A DNA stretch of 6,989 nucleotides from Ilumatobacteraceae bacterium (lineage in GTDB: Bacteria > Actinomycetota > Acidimicrobiia > Acidimicrobiales > Ilumatobacteraceae), in contig JALQWV010000190.1 in assembly GCA_023263465.1 (NCBI GenBank), positions 1 to 6,989 on the forward strand, given 5' to 3'. Shown here one piece after another: positions 6,550-6,989 of the stretch (within the stretch, counting starts at the first letter, position 1; each line of letters begins with the position of its first letter). A program made the position numbers and the translations under genes. Under the pieces are notes generated by a model, which was not told the DNA's origin, ran no database searches, and worked only from the letters and a program-made list of their open reading frames with translations.

Positions 6550-6989
6550 TTATTTCTCCTCTGTAAAGCCGTACGCACGAGCAATAACTTGCAGTGGGTG
6601 TACGGGTTGGTTTCCGGTTTGTTCGTTAATTGCGGTGTTTGCCAAGTGGCAATCACCAGTTACAACGTCACCGTTAGCTTCGGTGATCATTCTTCCGAGC
6701 TTCTCGGCAATTGGCATTGACAGATGCGCGTTTTCTGCACGTAATCCCCACATGCCGTCAATACCGGAGCACTGCTGTACAAGCTTGATCTTCGCTCCAG
6801 TCAACTTCATGAGGTCACGGCTCTTCAGTCCAATATTCTGTGCACGCAAGTGACAAGGCGTGTGATACGTAACGGTTTCAGGAACCGTTCCCTTGAAATC
6901 GGTATCGAGCGACTTTCCTTCTGTCTTGTGAATCTTGATCAAGTACTCGGCAGCGTCGAACGTGTGCTCCGAGACCAACTTGGCATCTG
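6550..6989 (-). CDS. HdrB/GlpC-like (Fe-S)-binding oxidoreductase, C-terminal part
   Basis: The frame is open to the right edge, so only the last 145 residues are visible. The stretch resembles the C-terminal cysteine-rich (CCG-type) domain of heterodisulfide reductase subunit B and glycerol-3-phosphate dehydrogenase subunit C. It has TYHTPCHLRAQNIG (about 40-53 of the visible part), VQQCSGIDGMWGLR (70-83), then GDCHLANTAINEQTG (111-125) and VHPLQVIARAYG (129-140). Three of the expected cysteines are present; the usual CCG is CSG, a variant I associate with the DUF3501-linked group. Such proteins carry Fe-S clusters and pass electrons between quinone, thiol or flavin partners. An N-terminal ferredoxin or FAD-oxidase domain may lie outside the window. 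The apparent internal start near 6978 is a TTG within the conserved frame, not the true start. Confidence 0.85.
   Translation of the reverse strand, partial: DAKLVSEHTFDAAEYLIKIHKTEGKSLDTDFKGTVPETVTYHTPCHLRAQNIGLKSRDLMKLTGAKIKLVQQCSGIDGMWGLRAENAHLSMPIAEKLGRMITEANGDVVTGDCHLANTAINEQTGNQPVHPLQVIARAYGFTEEK
6556..6561 (-). promoter_or_regulatory. Shine-Dalgarno for DUF3501, inside the upstream gene
   Basis: Minus-strand GAGGAG lies eight bases before ATG 6547, in the last codons of the HdrB-like gene. It supports co-transcription and coupled translation of the pair. Confidence 0.75.

Noticed and set aside
1..6989. Novel defence, mobile or CRISPR-type system
   Set aside because: All genes are conserved housekeeping types or small conserved unknowns on one strand; there are no transposases, integrases, direct-repeat arrays or composition breaks.

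Overview
The window looks like chromosomal core sequence from an actinobacterium. The strongest evidence is a complete WhiB-family regulator, a family essentially confined to Actinobacteria and their phages, together with a PimB'-like mannosyltransferase gene followed by an SRPBCC gene and a ROK sugar kinase gene. Base composition is moderate, only a little above half GC by eye, and several weak or absent Shine-Dalgarno sequences occur. This fits a low-GC lineage such as an aquatic Acidimicrobiia (Ilumatobacter-like) better than a streptomycete or mycobacterium. That placement is inference.

All ten genes read on the minus strand, so the transcription order runs from the right edge to the left. 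First come the C-terminal part of an HdrB/GlpC-like (Fe-S)-binding oxidoreductase (6550-6989, cut by the edge) and a DUF3501 protein (5933-6547). They form a tight pair whose second start is served by a ribosome binding site inside the end of the first gene. A 112-base intergenic region follows, with mutually exclusive inverted repeats (5874-5913). Next is a packed trio: a WhiB regulator (5581-5820), trpD (4516-5568) and thrB (3673-4509), separated by 12 and 6 bases. After a 103-base gap comes a small cysteine-rich protein (3360-3569), whose end overlaps queG (2243-3373). Last is a translationally coupled string: pimB-like glycosyltransferase (1089-2210), a multi-pass membrane protein (610-1092), an SRPBCC protein (186-617) and the N-terminal part of a ROK sugar kinase (1-189, cut by the left edge). 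Its gene overlaps are 4, 8 and 4 bases.

Functionally the window combines amino-acid biosynthesis (tryptophan and threonine branches), tRNA modification (queuosine), a probable envelope glycolipid and sugar-phosphorylation cluster, and a redox-type Fe-S pair of unknown role. I see no mobile element, CRISPR array, RNA gene, phage gene or defence system, and no gene-free stretch over 300 bases. The best leads for follow-up are the competing hairpins upstream of whiB, the DUF3501/HdrB-like pair, the cysteine-rich protein overlapping queG, and the tightly coupled pimB-to-kinase string.
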